DNA of 64,000 nt from positions 868,001-932,000 of the forward strand of contig NZ_JAIQZJ010000001.1 in the NCBI RefSeq assembly GCF_020073815.1. Reading direction: 5' to 3'. The stretch is from Nocardioides mangrovi (GTDB lineage: Bacteria; Actinomycetota; Actinomycetes; Propionibacteriales; Nocardioidaceae). How positions within the stretch are numbered: position 1 is the stretch's first letter; every line of letters starts with the position of its first letter. A program made the translations under genes and the position numbers. Shown in pieces: positions 27,244 through 35,897 of the stretch. The notes under the pieces were generated by a model that did no database searches, was not told the DNA's origin, and worked only from the letters and a program-made list of their open reading frames with translations.

Positions 27244-27332
27244 CGGCTGCTGGCAGCCCTTCCCCGCGCAACACGCCGTTGCGCATCGGCGTGTCGTGCG
27301 GGTTACGGCTGCTGACAGCCGTTCCCGGCAAC
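27244..27332. repeat. Direct repeat pair around a terminator-like hairpin
   Basis: Related units at 27244-27272 and 27306-27332 share CGGCTGCTG, CAGCC, TTCCC and GCAAC. Each can fold (GGCTGC/GCAGCC). Between them ACACGCC...GGCGTGT forms another stem. The second unit runs into the glutamine amidotransferase-like gene and encodes its last residues (NGCQQP) and stop. Confidence 0.65.
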
Positions 27333-28043
27333 CCGGCGTGACCCCGCCCGGACGGCATCGACGAAGGCGGCGACGAGCGGGTGCACGGGCGCCCCGGCGA
27401 GGGCGCCGATGTGCGGCTGGAACATGCTGGCGACGTAGAACGGGTGGCCGGGGAACTCCAGCACCTCGGCCCCGGCGTCGGCGGCGGTCGCGCCGACGAC
27501 GACGCCCGCGCCCTGCAGCCGCTCGACCGCGTCGGCGGTCGGGGCGTAGTGGCAGAAGTGCATGCCCACGAAGGGCTCGGGCACCCAGTCCGCGAAGCGG
27601 GTGCCGGGCACCGGCGTCACCAGCCGCTCCTCGCCGTCGAGGCTGCAGGCGAGCGCGCCCACCACGTTGTCCTCGGCCTCGCCGTCGGACTCCGCGTGCG
27701 TCGCGGCCTCCCCCAGCACCGAGCGGACGAACTCGACGACGGCGTACTGCATGCCGCCGCAGGAGCCGAGGAAGGGGACGCCCCGCTCGCGCACGGTGGT
27801 CAGCGCTCGCAGCACCGCGTCGTCGTCCGCGTACGGCGAGCCGGGGACCAGCCAGACCCCGTCGTACTGCTCGATGGCGAAGCCGGAGTCGGACGGCACC
27901 CAGACCATCTCGACGCCGAGCTCCGCGAGCATCGGTCGGAGCGCGTTGAGCTCCTGGTGGCTGCGGTGGCCGCGGTCCTCGCCCAGCAGGGCGACGACCG
28001 GATCAGGGTTTCGAGACAGGCGCAGAGCGCCTTCCTCAACCAC
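27303..28043 (-). CDS. Class I glutamine amidotransferase-like protein (CTP synthase C-terminal region-related)
   Basis: A 246-residue flavodoxin-fold protein related to the glutaminase domain of CTP synthase but without the synthetase part. Motifs: [29 protein letters not shown], the nucleophile elbow [15 protein letters not shown] near residues 93-107, and a C-terminal FQPHIGAL supplying the His. It may transfer amide nitrogen or serve another hydrolase role; the substrate is unknown. The first twelve or so codons from GTG 28043 come from a REP-like repeat, so the true start is uncertain. It overlaps the metG stop by eight bases. Confidence 0.72.
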   Translation of the reverse strand: MVEEGALRLSRNPDPVVALLGEDRGHRSHQELNALRPMLAELGVEMVWVPSDSGFAIEQYDGVWLVPGSPYADDDAVLRALTTVRERGVPFLGSCGGMQYAVVEFVRSVLGEAATHAESDGEAEDNVVGALACSLDGEERLVTPVPGTRFADWVPEPFVGMHFCHYAPTADAVERLQGAGVVVGATAADAGAEVLEFPGHPFYVASMFQPHIGALAGAPVHPLVAAFVDAVRAGSRRVAGNGCQQP

Positions 28044-28044
28044 C
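28007..28044. repeat. REP-like palindromic repeat, copy 2
   Basis: Reads GGTTTCGAGAC...CCTCAACCACC on the plus strand, the same outer words as 21923-21965 in inverted orientation, with GGCGCAGAGCGCC as core hairpin. It supplies the metG stop codon (TGA in GGTTGAGG) and the first codons of the next gene. Confidence 0.65.
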
Positions 28045-29829
28045 GAGTCTGCTCAGTTCCTCGTCGACGATCGACGGGTCGAGCTTGCGGAAGATCGGCG
28101 TCGGCTTCTCGACCGGGGTGCCCGGCACGACGGCCTTCCGCTCCCAGGCCGGGAAGTGGGAGTACTCGCCGGTGATGATCGGGTACGGCGCGCCGCCGTC
28201 GAGGTCCTCGACCTCCTCCAGCCGCGGCATCGGGGCGATGTCGCCGGCCCCGCCGAGGGCCTTGTCGACCTCGTTGGCCGCGAACGGCAGGAAGGGGCTC
28301 AGCACCAGGTTGAGGTCGGCCACGCACTGCGTCATCACGTGCAGGATCGTGCCGAGGCGCTCGCGCTCGTCCTCGCCCTTGAGCTTCCACGGGGTGCTGT
28401 CGGAGACGTACTTGTTGACGTCCGCGACCGCCCGCATCGCCTCGCCGATCGCCTGCTTCTGCCGGTGCCGGCCGATCAGGTCGCCGACGACGCCGAACGC
28501 CGCCGCGGTGGAGTCGAGCACGGCCTGGTCCTCGGCGGTCAGCTCGCCGGCCTTCGGGATCTCCCCGAAGTTCTTGTTCACCAGCGTCGCGGTGCGGTTG
28601 ACCAGGTTGCCCCAGCCCGCGACCAGCTCGTCGTTGGTGCGCCGGACGAACTCCGACCAGGTGAAGTCGGAGTCCTGGCTCTCCGGGCCGGCCGCGGCGA
28701 CGAAGTAGCGGAACGCGTCGGGCTGGTAGCGGCTGAGCAGGTCGCGGACGTAGATCACGACCCGCTTGGAGGAGGAGAACTTCCTGCCCTCCATGGTCAG
28801 GAACTCGCTCGAGACCACCTCGGTCGGCAGGTTGAGCTCGCCGTACTGACGGGGTGTGCCGCCCTTGTCGCCCTTGCCGGAGTAGGCCAGCAGCTCGGCC
28901 GGCCAGATCTGGCTGTGGAAGGTGATGTTGTCCTTGCCCATGAAGTAGTAGGACAGGGCCGCGGGGTCGTTCCACCACTCGCGCCAACGATCAGGCTCGC
29001 CGAGGCGGCGCGCCCACTCGATGGAGGCGGACAGGTAGCCGATGACCGCGTCGAACCAGACGTAGAGCTTCTTCGTCGGGTTGTCGCGCCAGCCGTCGAG
29101 CGGCACGGCGATGCCCCAGTCGATGTCGCGCGTCATCGCGCGCGGCCGGATCTCCTTGAGGATGTTCTGGCTGAAGCGGATCACGTTGGGCCGCCACAGA
29201 CCCGTCGCCTCGCGGCCGTCGAGCCACTCCCCCAGCGCGTCGGCGAGCGCCGGCAGGTCCAGGAAGAAGTGCTGGGTCTCGATGAACTCCGGCACCTCGC
29301 CGTTGATCCGCGAGTGGGGGTTCTTCAGGTCGGCCGGGTCGAGCTGGTTGCCGCAGTTGTCGCACTGGTCGCCGCGCGCGCCGTCGTACCCGCAGATCGG
29401 GCAGGTGCCCTCGATGTAGCGGTCGGGCAGGGTGCGGCCGGTGGAGGGCGAGATCGCGCCGTACGTCGTCTGCTCGACGAAGTAGCCGTTCTCGTAGACG
29501 CCGAGGAAGAGCTCCTGCACCACCGCGTGGTGGTTGCGTGTGGTGGTGCGCGTGTAGAGGTCGTAGGTGAGCCCGAGGCTCGCGAGGTCCTCCGCGATGA
29601 TCCGGTGGTTCTGGTCGGCGAGCTGCTGCGGGGTCAGCCCCGCCTCGTCCGCGGCGATGAGGATCGGGGTGCCGTGCTCGTCGGAGCCGGAGACCATGAG
29701 CACGTCGTGGCCGGCCATCCGCATGTACCGACTGAAGACGTCGGAGGGCACGCCGAAGCCGGCCACGTGGCCGATGTGGCGCGGGCCGTTGGCGTACGGC
29801 CAGGCGACTGCGGAGAGAACCTTGCTCAT
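28036..29829 (-). CDS. metG: Methionyl-tRNA synthetase
   Basis: Charges tRNA-Met; essential cytosolic enzyme of 597 residues. HIGH motif in [11 protein letters not shown] near residues 15-25, the zinc knuckle [18 protein letters not shown] near 142-159, and the KMSKS loop as [10 protein letters not shown] near 345. The anticodon-binding helical domain fills the C-terminal third. No C-terminal tRNA-binding (OB) extension is present. TAGGAT precedes ATG 29829 by six bases. Confidence 0.97.
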   Translation of the reverse strand: MSKVLSAVAWPYANGPRHIGHVAGFGVPSDVFSRYMRMAGHDVLMVSGSDEHGTPILIAADEAGLTPQQLADQNHRIIAEDLASLGLTYDLYTRTTTRNHHAVVQELFLGVYENGYFVEQTTYGAISPSTGRTLPDRYIEGTCPICGYDGARGDQCDNCGNQLDPADLKNPHSRINGEVPEFIETQHFFLDLPALADALGEWLDGREATGLWRPNVIRFSQNILKEIRPRAMTRDIDWGIAVPLDGWRDNPTKKLYVWFDAVIGYLSASIEWARRLGEPDRWREWWNDPAALSYYFMGKDNITFHSQIWPAELLAYSGKGDKGGTPRQYGELNLPTEVVSSEFLTMEGRKFSSSKRVVIYVRDLLSRYQPDAFRYFVAAAGPESQDSDFTWSEFVRRTNDELVAGWGNLVNRTATLVNKNFGEIPKAGELTAEDQAVLDSTAAAFGVVGDLIGRHRQKQAIGEAMRAVADVNKYVSDSTPWKLKGEDERERLGTILHVMTQCVADLNLVLSPFLPFAANEVDKALGGAGDIAPMPRLEEVEDLDGGAPYPIITGEYSHFPAWERKAVVPGTPVEKPTPIFRKLDPSIVDEELSRLGG

Positions 29830-29835
29830 GGGGTG

Positions 29836-29841
29836 ATCCTA
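29836..29841 (-). promoter_or_regulatory. -10 box of leaderless metG
   Basis: Minus-strand TAGGAT, six bases from ATG 29829. Confidence 0.5.
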
Positions 29842-29882
29842 TTGACCCGGCGCCACCGGGTTCTCGGCGCCTGTTGGGGTGG

Positions 29883-30410
29883 TCAGACGGTGCGGCCGGC
29901 GAAGGCCGCGATCCGGGTGTAGGGGTCGGCGTCGGCGCCGACGGGCTGCTCGGCGCCGAAGGCTCCACCGCGGTTGTCACCGGTCAGGTTGGCGCGCATG
30001 AAGGCCAGGCCGACCTCGGCGACCTCCGGGTCGAGCCGCTCGATCGGGTAGCCGATCGCGGTCGCCAGGTCCCACGTGTGCACGGCCAGCTCCGCGACCT
30101 GCCAGGCCGCCGGGCTGACCTCCTGGCCGGCCTCCTGCTGGTGCCAGGCGTGGACGAGGTCGTCGCCCGCCGTACGGAAGGCCGGTCCCCAGGACTCCGC
30201 GACGTGGGGCGGCGGGGCCGACCAGTCCACGTCGTCGCCCCGCATCATCGCGAGCAGGTGTCCCGGCGCCGCCACGAGGTGGTCGGCGAGTGCGGCGACG
30301 TCCCAGTCCGCGCACGGCGTCGGATCCGCCAACGCGTCGGCGTGGACGTGGTCGAGCACGTCGCCGGCCTGGTCGACCGCACGGGAGAGGACGTTGACCT
30401 CGGTGTCCAT
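29883..30410 (-). CDS. TIGR03086 family protein (DinB/mycothiol-isomerase-like fold)
   Basis: A 175-residue four-helix protein of the family that includes mycothiol-dependent maleylpyruvate isomerase. Metal-binding histidines are visible in CADWDVAALADHLVAAPGH near residues 33-51 and in ELAVHTWDLATAIG near 112-124. It could be a mycothiol transferase; the substrate is unknown. It sits beside an Rv2466c-like gene, another mycothiol-linked family, which agrees with that idea. Confidence 0.78.
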   Translation of the reverse strand: MDTEVNVLSRAVDQAGDVLDHVHADALADPTPCADWDVAALADHLVAAPGHLLAMMRGDDVDWSAPPPHVAESWGPAFRTAGDDLVHAWHQQEAGQEVSPAAWQVAELAVHTWDLATAIGYPIERLDPEVAEVGLAFMRANLTGDNRGGAFGAEQPVGADADPYTRIAAFAGRTV

Positions 30411-30416
30411 GCGGCC

Positions 30417-30422
30417 AACCTA
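30417..30422 (-). promoter_or_regulatory. -10 box of the TIGR03086 gene
   Basis: Minus-strand TAGGTT, six bases from ATG 30410. Confidence 0.45.
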
Positions 30423-30431
30423 GGACGGGCC

Positions 30432-31046
30432 TCAGCTGAAGTCGAGGTCCTCGGTGCGGCTGCGCTTGAGCTCGTAGAAGTGCTCGTACTTCGACAACGT
30501 CACGAAGGCGTCCCACATCCGGCCGGCGTCCTCGCCGACGGGCTTCTTGCTGATCACCGGGCCGAAGAACGCGCGGCCCTCGAAGGCGATCGTCGGGGTG
30601 CCGACCTCGTTGCCGACCTGGTCCATGCCGCGCTGGTGCGACTCCGCGATGGCCTCGTCGTACGACGAGTCGTCCATCGCGTCGGCGAGGGCGACGTCGA
30701 GCCCGGCCTCCTCGAGGGACGCCACGATCATCGCGCGGTCCTTGTCCTGCTTCTCGATGTGGATGCGCGTGCCCATCGCGGTGTAGAGCGGCAGCAGCAC
30801 CTCCTTGCCGTACTTCTGCTCGGCGGCCATCAGCACGCGGACCGGCTGCCAGGCCGTCTTGAGGAACTCCCGGTAGGTGTCCGGGATGTCCTTGTCCTGG
30901 TTGAGGTAGGCCAGGCTCATGATCTGCCAGGTGACCTCGATGTCGCGGACCTGCTCCACCTCGAGGATCCAGCGCGAGGTGATCCAGGCGAAGGGACAGG
31001 CGGGGTCGAACCAGAAGTCGGCGTTCGTCTTCGACGGGGTGCTCAT
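30432..31046 (-). CDS. DsbA-family protein of the Rv2466c (mycothiol-dependent nitroreductase) type
   Basis: Cytosolic thioredoxin-fold protein of 204 residues with an inserted helical domain. The N-terminus, ADFWFDPACPFAWITSRW (near residues 9-26), is that of Rv2466c, where the active site is CPWC; here the second cysteine is alanine (CPFA). The cis-Pro loop VGTPTIAF is intact near 146-153. The protein may therefore work by a one-cysteine glutaredoxin-like mechanism with mycothiol, or have lost redox activity. ATG 31046. It follows the chromate transporter gene by 35 bases on the same strand. Confidence 0.82.
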   Translation of the reverse strand: MSTPSKTNADFWFDPACPFAWITSRWILEVEQVRDIEVTWQIMSLAYLNQDKDIPDTYREFLKTAWQPVRVLMAAEQKYGKEVLLPLYTAMGTRIHIEKQDKDRAMIVASLEEAGLDVALADAMDDSSYDEAIAESHQRGMDQVGNEVGTPTIAFEGRAFFGPVISKKPVGEDAGRMWDAFVTLSKYEHFYELKRSRTEDLDFS

Positions 31047-31081
31047 GTCAGGCCCAACCGGCGTGGCCGGGGAGTATTCCC

Positions 31082-32437
31082 TCAGGTGGCCAGGGTCAGG
31101 ACCAGCCCGGCGACGGCACAGACGCCCAGGGACCGCAGGACCGGCCAGCGCAGGCCGAAGACGAGCAGGCCGCCGACGGCGCCCAGCAGCGCCGGCTCCC
31201 ACTGGAACGTGGACCAGTCGGGGAGGAGCAGACCGAGGTGGTCCCAGCCGACCCGCTCCGCGCCGGCGAAGAGCGTGTGCACCGCGAAGTAGAGGGCGAG
31301 GTTGGCGATCACACCCACGACCGCGGCCGTCACCCCGGTGAGCGCTCCCGAGAGCGGCTCGTTGCCGCGGAGGCGCTCGACGTACGGCGCGCCGAGGAAG
31401 ATGAAGAGGAAACCGGGCACGAAGGTCACCCACACCACGAGCACGGAGGCGAGCACCGCGGCGACCCAGGGGTCGAGACCGGCCGGGTCGCGGAAGGCCC
31501 CCAGGAAGGCGACGAACTGGACCACCATGACCAGCGGCCCCGGGGTGGTCTCCGCGAGCGCGAGGCCGCGCACCATCTCCTGCGCCGTCAGCCAGCCGTA
31601 GTGCTCGACGGCGGCCTGGGCGACGTAGCTGAGCACGGCGTACGCGCCCCCGAAGGTCACGAGGGCCATGCCCCCGAAGAAGACGCCCTGGTCGACGAAG
31701 ACGGTGCGCGACCCGTCCGCGAGGGCGAACGCCAGCGCGACGGGCGCCATCCAGAGCACGATCCCGACCGCCAGCACGACCAGGCTGCGCCGCGCCGATC
31801 GGGGCGCGGTGTGGAGGGCGTCGTCCGGGATCAGCGGCGCCTCCTCGTCGACCGCCGTCGGCGCCTCCGGCGCCCGCACCAGGTCGGGCCGGCGGCGCGA
31901 GAGGAGCCAGCCGGCGAACCCGGCAGCGAGCACGACGACGGGGAAGGGCACGGCCAGCACGGACAGGGCCACGAAGGCCGCCACCGCCATCGCCAGCAGG
32001 GCCCGGTTGCGGATCGCCCGGCTACCGAGGCGCAGTACCGCCTGCACGACGATCGGCAGGACCGCGGCCGCCAGCCCGAGCAGCACGCCCGTCACGATCG
32101 TCGACTCGCCGTGCGCGACGTAGACCCACGACAGCGCCAGGATCGTGAGGAACCCGGGGAGCACGAAGAGCGCGCCGGCGATGACGCCGCCGAGCCAGCC
32201 GTTGAGGAGCCAGCCGCTGTAGATCGCCAGCTGCTGCGCCTCGGGGCCGGGCAGCAGCATGCAGTAGCTCATGGCGTGCAGGAACCGCTGCTCCCCGATC
32301 CACCGGCGCTGCTCGACCAGCTCGCGGTGCATGACCGCGATCTGCCCGGCGGGGCCGCCGAAGGTCTGCCACGAGATCAGGAACCAGGCCCGCACCGCGG
32401 TCCGGAGCGGGACGACGTCCCTCCGCTGACCGGCCAC
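31082..32437 (-). CDS. chrA: Chromate transporter, long-chain two-domain CHR family
   Basis: Membrane protein of 451 residues with two homologous CHR domains and about ten to twelve spans, expelling chromate in characterised members. The N-terminal domain shows FLISWQTFGGPAGQIAVMH and SYCMLLPGPEAQQLAIYSGW; the second shows FGGAYAVLSYVAQ and LALAETTPGPLVMVVQFVAFLGA. The halves are linked by a charged loop around residues 190-215. GTG 32437 is used; reading further upstream would merely run antisense through pepN. Chromate specificity is by family only. Confidence 0.88.
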   Translation of the reverse strand: MAGQRRDVVPLRTAVRAWFLISWQTFGGPAGQIAVMHRELVEQRRWIGEQRFLHAMSYCMLLPGPEAQQLAIYSGWLLNGWLGGVIAGALFVLPGFLTILALSWVYVAHGESTIVTGVLLGLAAAVLPIVVQAVLRLGSRAIRNRALLAMAVAAFVALSVLAVPFPVVVLAAGFAGWLLSRRRPDLVRAPEAPTAVDEEAPLIPDDALHTAPRSARRSLVVLAVGIVLWMAPVALAFALADGSRTVFVDQGVFFGGMALVTFGGAYAVLSYVAQAAVEHYGWLTAQEMVRGLALAETTPGPLVMVVQFVAFLGAFRDPAGLDPWVAAVLASVLVVWVTFVPGFLFIFLGAPYVERLRGNEPLSGALTGVTAAVVGVIANLALYFAVHTLFAGAERVGWDHLGLLLPDWSTFQWEPALLGAVGGLLVFGLRWPVLRSLGVCAVAGLVLTLAT

Positions 32438-32500
32438 GCGCCCATCCTGCCGGTCCGCGTGCTTTTCGGCGCGGAGGGGGCGGATGGCAGGATGCCGGAC

Positions 32501-35041
32501 ATGCCTGGAACCAACCTCACCCGGGACGAGGCCGCCACCCGCGCCGCACTCCTGGACGTCACGTCGTACTCCATCGACCTGGACCTCACGACGAGCGAGA
32601 CGACCTTCGGATCGACGACCACCATCCGCTTCACCTGCGCGGAGCCCGGCTCCGACACGTTCGCTGACCTCGTCGGCGCAGAGGTCCACGAGATCACGCT
32701 GAACGGCCGCTCGCTCGACCCGGCGACGGCGTACGCCGACAGCCGCATCGCGCTGCCGGGCCTGGAGGCCGACAACGAGCTCGTCGTGGTCGCCGACTGC
32801 ACCTACTCGCGCACCGGCGAGGGCCTGCACCGCTTCGTCGACCCCGCCGACGACCGCGTCTACCTCTACTCGCAGTTCGAGGTGCCGGACGCCCGCCGGG
32901 TCTACACGACCTTCGAGCAGCCCGACCTCAAGGCGCCGTTCACGTTCAACGTCACCGCGCCCGACCACTGGAAGGTCGTCTCCAACTCCCCCACGCCGGA
33001 GCCCGAGGCCCTCGCCGACGGCAAGGCGGTCTGGCGGTTCGCCCCGACCAAGCCGATGTCGACGTACATCACCGCGGTCGTCGCGGGCGAGTACCACGAG
33101 GTCCAGCACGTCTACCGCGGCAAGCACGGCGACATCCCGCTCGGCCACTACTGCCGCCAGTCCCTCGTCGAGCACCTCGACGTCGAGGAGCTCGTGAAGA
33201 TCACCGAGCAGGGCTTCGACTTCTTCGAGGCCGCCTTCGACTACCCCTACCCGTTCGGCAAGTACGACCAGCTCTACGTGCCGGAGTACAACATGGGCGC
33301 GATGGAGAACGCCGGCTGCGTCACGCTGCGCGACGAGTACCTCCCGCGCAGCCGCCAGCCGCGGTCGTTCTACGAGTTCCGCTGCTCGGTGATCCTCCAC
33401 GAGATGGCGCACATGTGGTTCGGCGACCTCGTGACCATGAAGTGGTGGGACGACCTCTGGCTCAACGAGTCCTTCGCCGAGTGGGCCTGCTACCACGCCG
33501 AGGTCGAGGCGACGGAGTTCACCGACTCCTGGACCGGCTTCGCCAACGCGCGCAAGCAGACCGGCTACCGCCAGGACCAGATGCCGAGCACCCACCCGAT
33601 CGCCGCGGACAACTACGACCTGCGCGCGGTCGAGGTCAACTTCGACATGATCACCTACGCCAAGGGCGCGTCGGTGCTGAAGCAGCTCGTCGCCTGGGTG
33701 GGCCTCGACCCGTTCATGGCCGGCCTGCAGCAGTACTTCAAGGAGTTCGAGTTCTCCAACTCCGAGTTCACCGACCTGCTCCGGTCGCTCGAGAAGGCCT
33801 CGGGCCGCGAGCTGTCCGGCTGGGCGCGCGAGTGGCTGCAGACCGCGGGCGTCAACACGCTCGCCCCGGCTTTCGAGCTCGCCTCGGACGGCACCTACCA
33901 GTCGTTCGCGGTGCGCCAGAGCGCCCACCCGGACTGGCCGACCCTGCGCCGCCACCGGATCGGCATCGGCCTGTACGACGAGGTGGACGGTCACCTGGTC
34001 CGCCGTACCTCCATCGAGACCGACGTCGAGGGCGAGCTCACCGAGATCCCCGAGCTCGTCGGCCAGCTGCAGCCCGACCTGCTGCTGCTCAACGAGGGCG
34101 ACCTGACCTACGCGAAGATCCGCCTCGACGAGCGGTCGCTGGCCACCGGCATCGCCGGGCTCTCGAAGCTCGACGACTCGCTCGCCCGGGCCCTGGTCTG
34201 GGGCGCCGCGTGGGACATGACCCGCGACGCCGAGCTGGCCGCGTCCGACTTCGTCGACCTGGTGCTGGCCAACATCGGCAGCGAGACCGACGCGTGGGGC
34301 GTCAGCCGGATCCCGACGTACGCGCTCCTCGCGGTCAACCAGTACGTCGCGCCCGAGAAGCGTGCGGCCGTCCGCGAGCGCTTCGAGGCCGGCTTCCGCG
34401 AGCTGATGCTCGCCGCGGAGCCGGGCAGCGACCAGCAGCTCACCTTCGCCCGCACCTTCGCCGCCGTCGCACACACCGACGCCGCGATCGCGGACCTCGA
34501 GGCGCTGCTGGACGGCGGGCTCGAGGTCGAGGGCCTCGCCGTCGACCAGGACCTGCGCTGGCTGCTGATCACCGCGCTGGCGGTCAACGGCCGCGAGGGG
34601 ATGAGGATCGACGCCGAGACCCGGGCCGACAACACCATCTCCGGCCAGGAGCACGCCGCCGCGGCCCGGGCCTCCCGCCCGACCGCGGAGGCCAAGGCCG
34701 AGGCGTGGGAGATCGCGATGGTGCGCGACGACGTCCCGAACGAGACCCAGCGCAGCGTCGTCCTCGCCTTCCAGCGGGTCGGCCAGGACGACGTCCTCGC
34801 GCCGTACGTCGAGAAGTACCTCGGCGCCGCTGAGACGATGTGGGAGGAGAAGGGCACCGCCCGGGCCTCGACCGCCCTGGAGTTCATCTTCCCCAAGCAG
34901 CTGGCCAGCCAGGAGCTCCTCGACCGGGTCGACGCCTGGCTCGAGTCCTCCTCGGCCAACCCGGCCGCGCAGCGCTACGTGCGCGAGGGCCGGGCCGACG
35001 TCGCCCGCGCCCTGGCCGCCCAGGCCACCGACGCGCAGTAG
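32501..35041 (+). CDS. pepN: Aminopeptidase N (M1 family)
   Basis: Zinc aminopeptidase of 846 residues, the normal length for actinobacterial PepN, cleaving N-terminal residues from peptides in the cytoplasm. Motifs: substrate-binding YNMGAMENAG near residues 266-275, HExxH in VILHEMAHMWFGD near 301-313, and the third zinc ligand Glu in WLNESFAEW 18 residues later; the catalytic Tyr lies in the MITYAKGASVL segment. Start ATG 32501; an in-frame ATG at 32492 would add three residues. Convergent with the DUF5130 gene. Confidence 0.96.
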   Translation: MPGTNLTRDEAATRAALLDVTSYSIDLDLTTSETTFGSTTTIRFTCAEPGSDTFADLVGAEVHEITLNGRSLDPATAYADSRIALPGLEADNELVVVADCTYSRTGEGLHRFVDPADDRVYLYSQFEVPDARRVYTTFEQPDLKAPFTFNVTAPDHWKVVSNSPTPEPEALADGKAVWRFAPTKPMSTYITAVVAGEYHEVQHVYRGKHGDIPLGHYCRQSLVEHLDVEELVKITEQGFDFFEAAFDYPYPFGKYDQLYVPEYNMGAMENAGCVTLRDEYLPRSRQPRSFYEFRCSVILHEMAHMWFGDLVTMKWWDDLWLNESFAEWACYHAEVEATEFTDSWTGFANARKQTGYRQDQMPSTHPIAADNYDLRAVEVNFDMITYAKGASVLKQLVAWVGLDPFMAGLQQYFKEFEFSNSEFTDLLRSLEKASGRELSGWAREWLQTAGVNTLAPAFELASDGTYQSFAVRQSAHPDWPTLRRHRIGIGLYDEVDGHLVRRTSIETDVEGELTEIPELVGQLQPDLLLLNEGDLTYAKIRLDERSLATGIAGLSKLDDSLARALVWGAAWDMTRDAELAASDFVDLVLANIGSETDAWGVSRIPTYALLAVNQYVAPEKRAAVRERFEAGFRELMLAAEPGSDQQLTFARTFAAVAHTDAAIADLEALLDGGLEVEGLAVDQDLRWLLITALAVNGREGMRIDAETRADNTISGQEHAAAARASRPTAEAKAEAWEIAMVRDDVPNETQRSVVLAFQRVGQDDVLAPYVEKYLGAAETMWEEKGTARASTALEFIFPKQLASQELLDRVDAWLESSSANPAAQRYVREGRADVARALAAQATDAQ

Positions 35042-35043
35042 CC

Positions 35044-35111
35044 GAGTCGGCGCAGACTCACCCTCGAGTCGGCGTTGATTCACCCCTCCTGGGGTGAGTC
35101 AGCGCCGACTC
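35044..35111. terminator. Long hairpin and repeat unit between convergent genes
   Basis: Stem 35066-35086 with 35091-35111 (21 bp, two wobble pairs, loop TCCT). A third related unit, 35044-35063, begins with the same GAGTCGGCG and ends in CTCACCC. It probably terminates pepN and the DUF5130 gene. Confidence 0.7.
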
Positions 35112-35117
35112 GGCGTC

Positions 35118-35513
35118 TCAGGGCTGCTCGGCGTGCAGCGTCTCGGGCGCGGCGGCGTGCTCGGCGAGCATCTGGATGCCGCGGCGGAGGCCGCCGACCA
35201 GGTCGCCGGCCGCGAACGACGACTGCATCTGCATCGTCGTGAGCTCGACCTCCTGGTCGCTCAGCGAGCGGCGTACGACGCCGCCGGTGACGACCTCGAG
35301 CGCCCGGGCGGCCGGGTCGAGCATGATCAGGATGCTGCGCGGGGGCGCGACCAGCTTGTTGTGCAGCTGCGTCGCGAAGGCGCGGGGGTCGGCGCCGGCT
35401 CGGCCGACGAAGACGCTGAACTCGAAGCGCGAGACCTGCTCCGCGGCGCGGATGGCCTCCTCTACCTGGAAGCGCTCCGCGGCGTTGAACTCACCAACGC
35501 CCACTTGCGCCAC
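35118..35513 (-). CDS. DUF5130 family protein (TPM domain-like)
   Basis: A 131-residue protein related to the TPM/YgcG phosphatase-like fold: FNAAERFQVEEAIRAAEQVSRFEFSV near residues 8-33, GRAGADPRAFATQLHNKL and ILIMLDPAARALEVVTGG. Function is unknown. GTG 35513 is the likely start; it overlaps the previous gene by 23 bases. A second GTG at 35504 is possible. Co-transcribed with the small membrane protein upstream. Confidence 0.75.
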   Translation of the reverse strand: MAQVGVGEFNAAERFQVEEAIRAAEQVSRFEFSVFVGRAGADPRAFATQLHNKLVAPPRSILIMLDPAARALEVVTGGVVRRSLSDQEVELTTMQMQSSFAAGDLVGGLRRGIQMLAEHAAAPETLHAEQP

Positions 35514-35841
35514 CAGCCTTCGACTCCTCGTTGTCGGGAGCCGGGAGCTCGGCGGTGCCCTGGCGCGGGCCGCCGAACCACTGGTCGGCGGTGGCCTGGC
35601 CACCGGGGGTGAAGCGCTCGCCCTTGACCACGCCCGGGATCACCACGAGCAGCGTGATCACCACGAAGAGCGCCAGCGGGATCCCGATCAGCACGAGCAC
35701 GACGTGCCAGGGGTCGACCGGCTTGGGGTCGCTCCAGAACTCGGGGACGTCGGCGTTCGCCGGACCCGGCACCGCCAGCACCAGGCCGGCCACGAGCAGA
35801 GCGAGGGAGGTACGACGGAGCAGGTACGCGAGCTTGGTCAC
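35491..35841 (-). CDS. Small exported or membrane-anchored protein, unknown
   Basis: Not a recognised family. The 116-residue product has a Sec signal-like N-terminus (LLRRTSLALLVAGLVLAVPGPANADV), a short external segment with WSDPKPVDPWH, one strong membrane segment near residues 45-70, and a polar cytosolic tail ending GGASGRW. GTG 35841. It is coupled to the DUF5130 gene, so the pair may work together at the membrane. Confidence 0.6.
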   Translation of the reverse strand: MTKLAYLLRRTSLALLVAGLVLAVPGPANADVPEFWSDPKPVDPWHVVLVLIGIPLALFVVITLLVVIPGVVKGERFTPGGQATADQWFGGPRQGTAELPAPDNEESKAGGASGRW

Positions 35842-35897
35842 GGGCAGAAGAGTATCGCCCCCGCTCGCTTCGCCGGACCTTGCCCGGTGCGGTAGAC

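Noticed and set aside
32438..35083. Minus-strand frame continuous with chrA across all of pepN
   Set aside because: Low-complexity shadow; chrA has a good GTG at 32437 and pepN on the other strand has complete M1 motifs.
35044..35111. CRISPR-like repeat
   Set aside because: Three units only, one inverted, with no uniform spacers and no cas genes.
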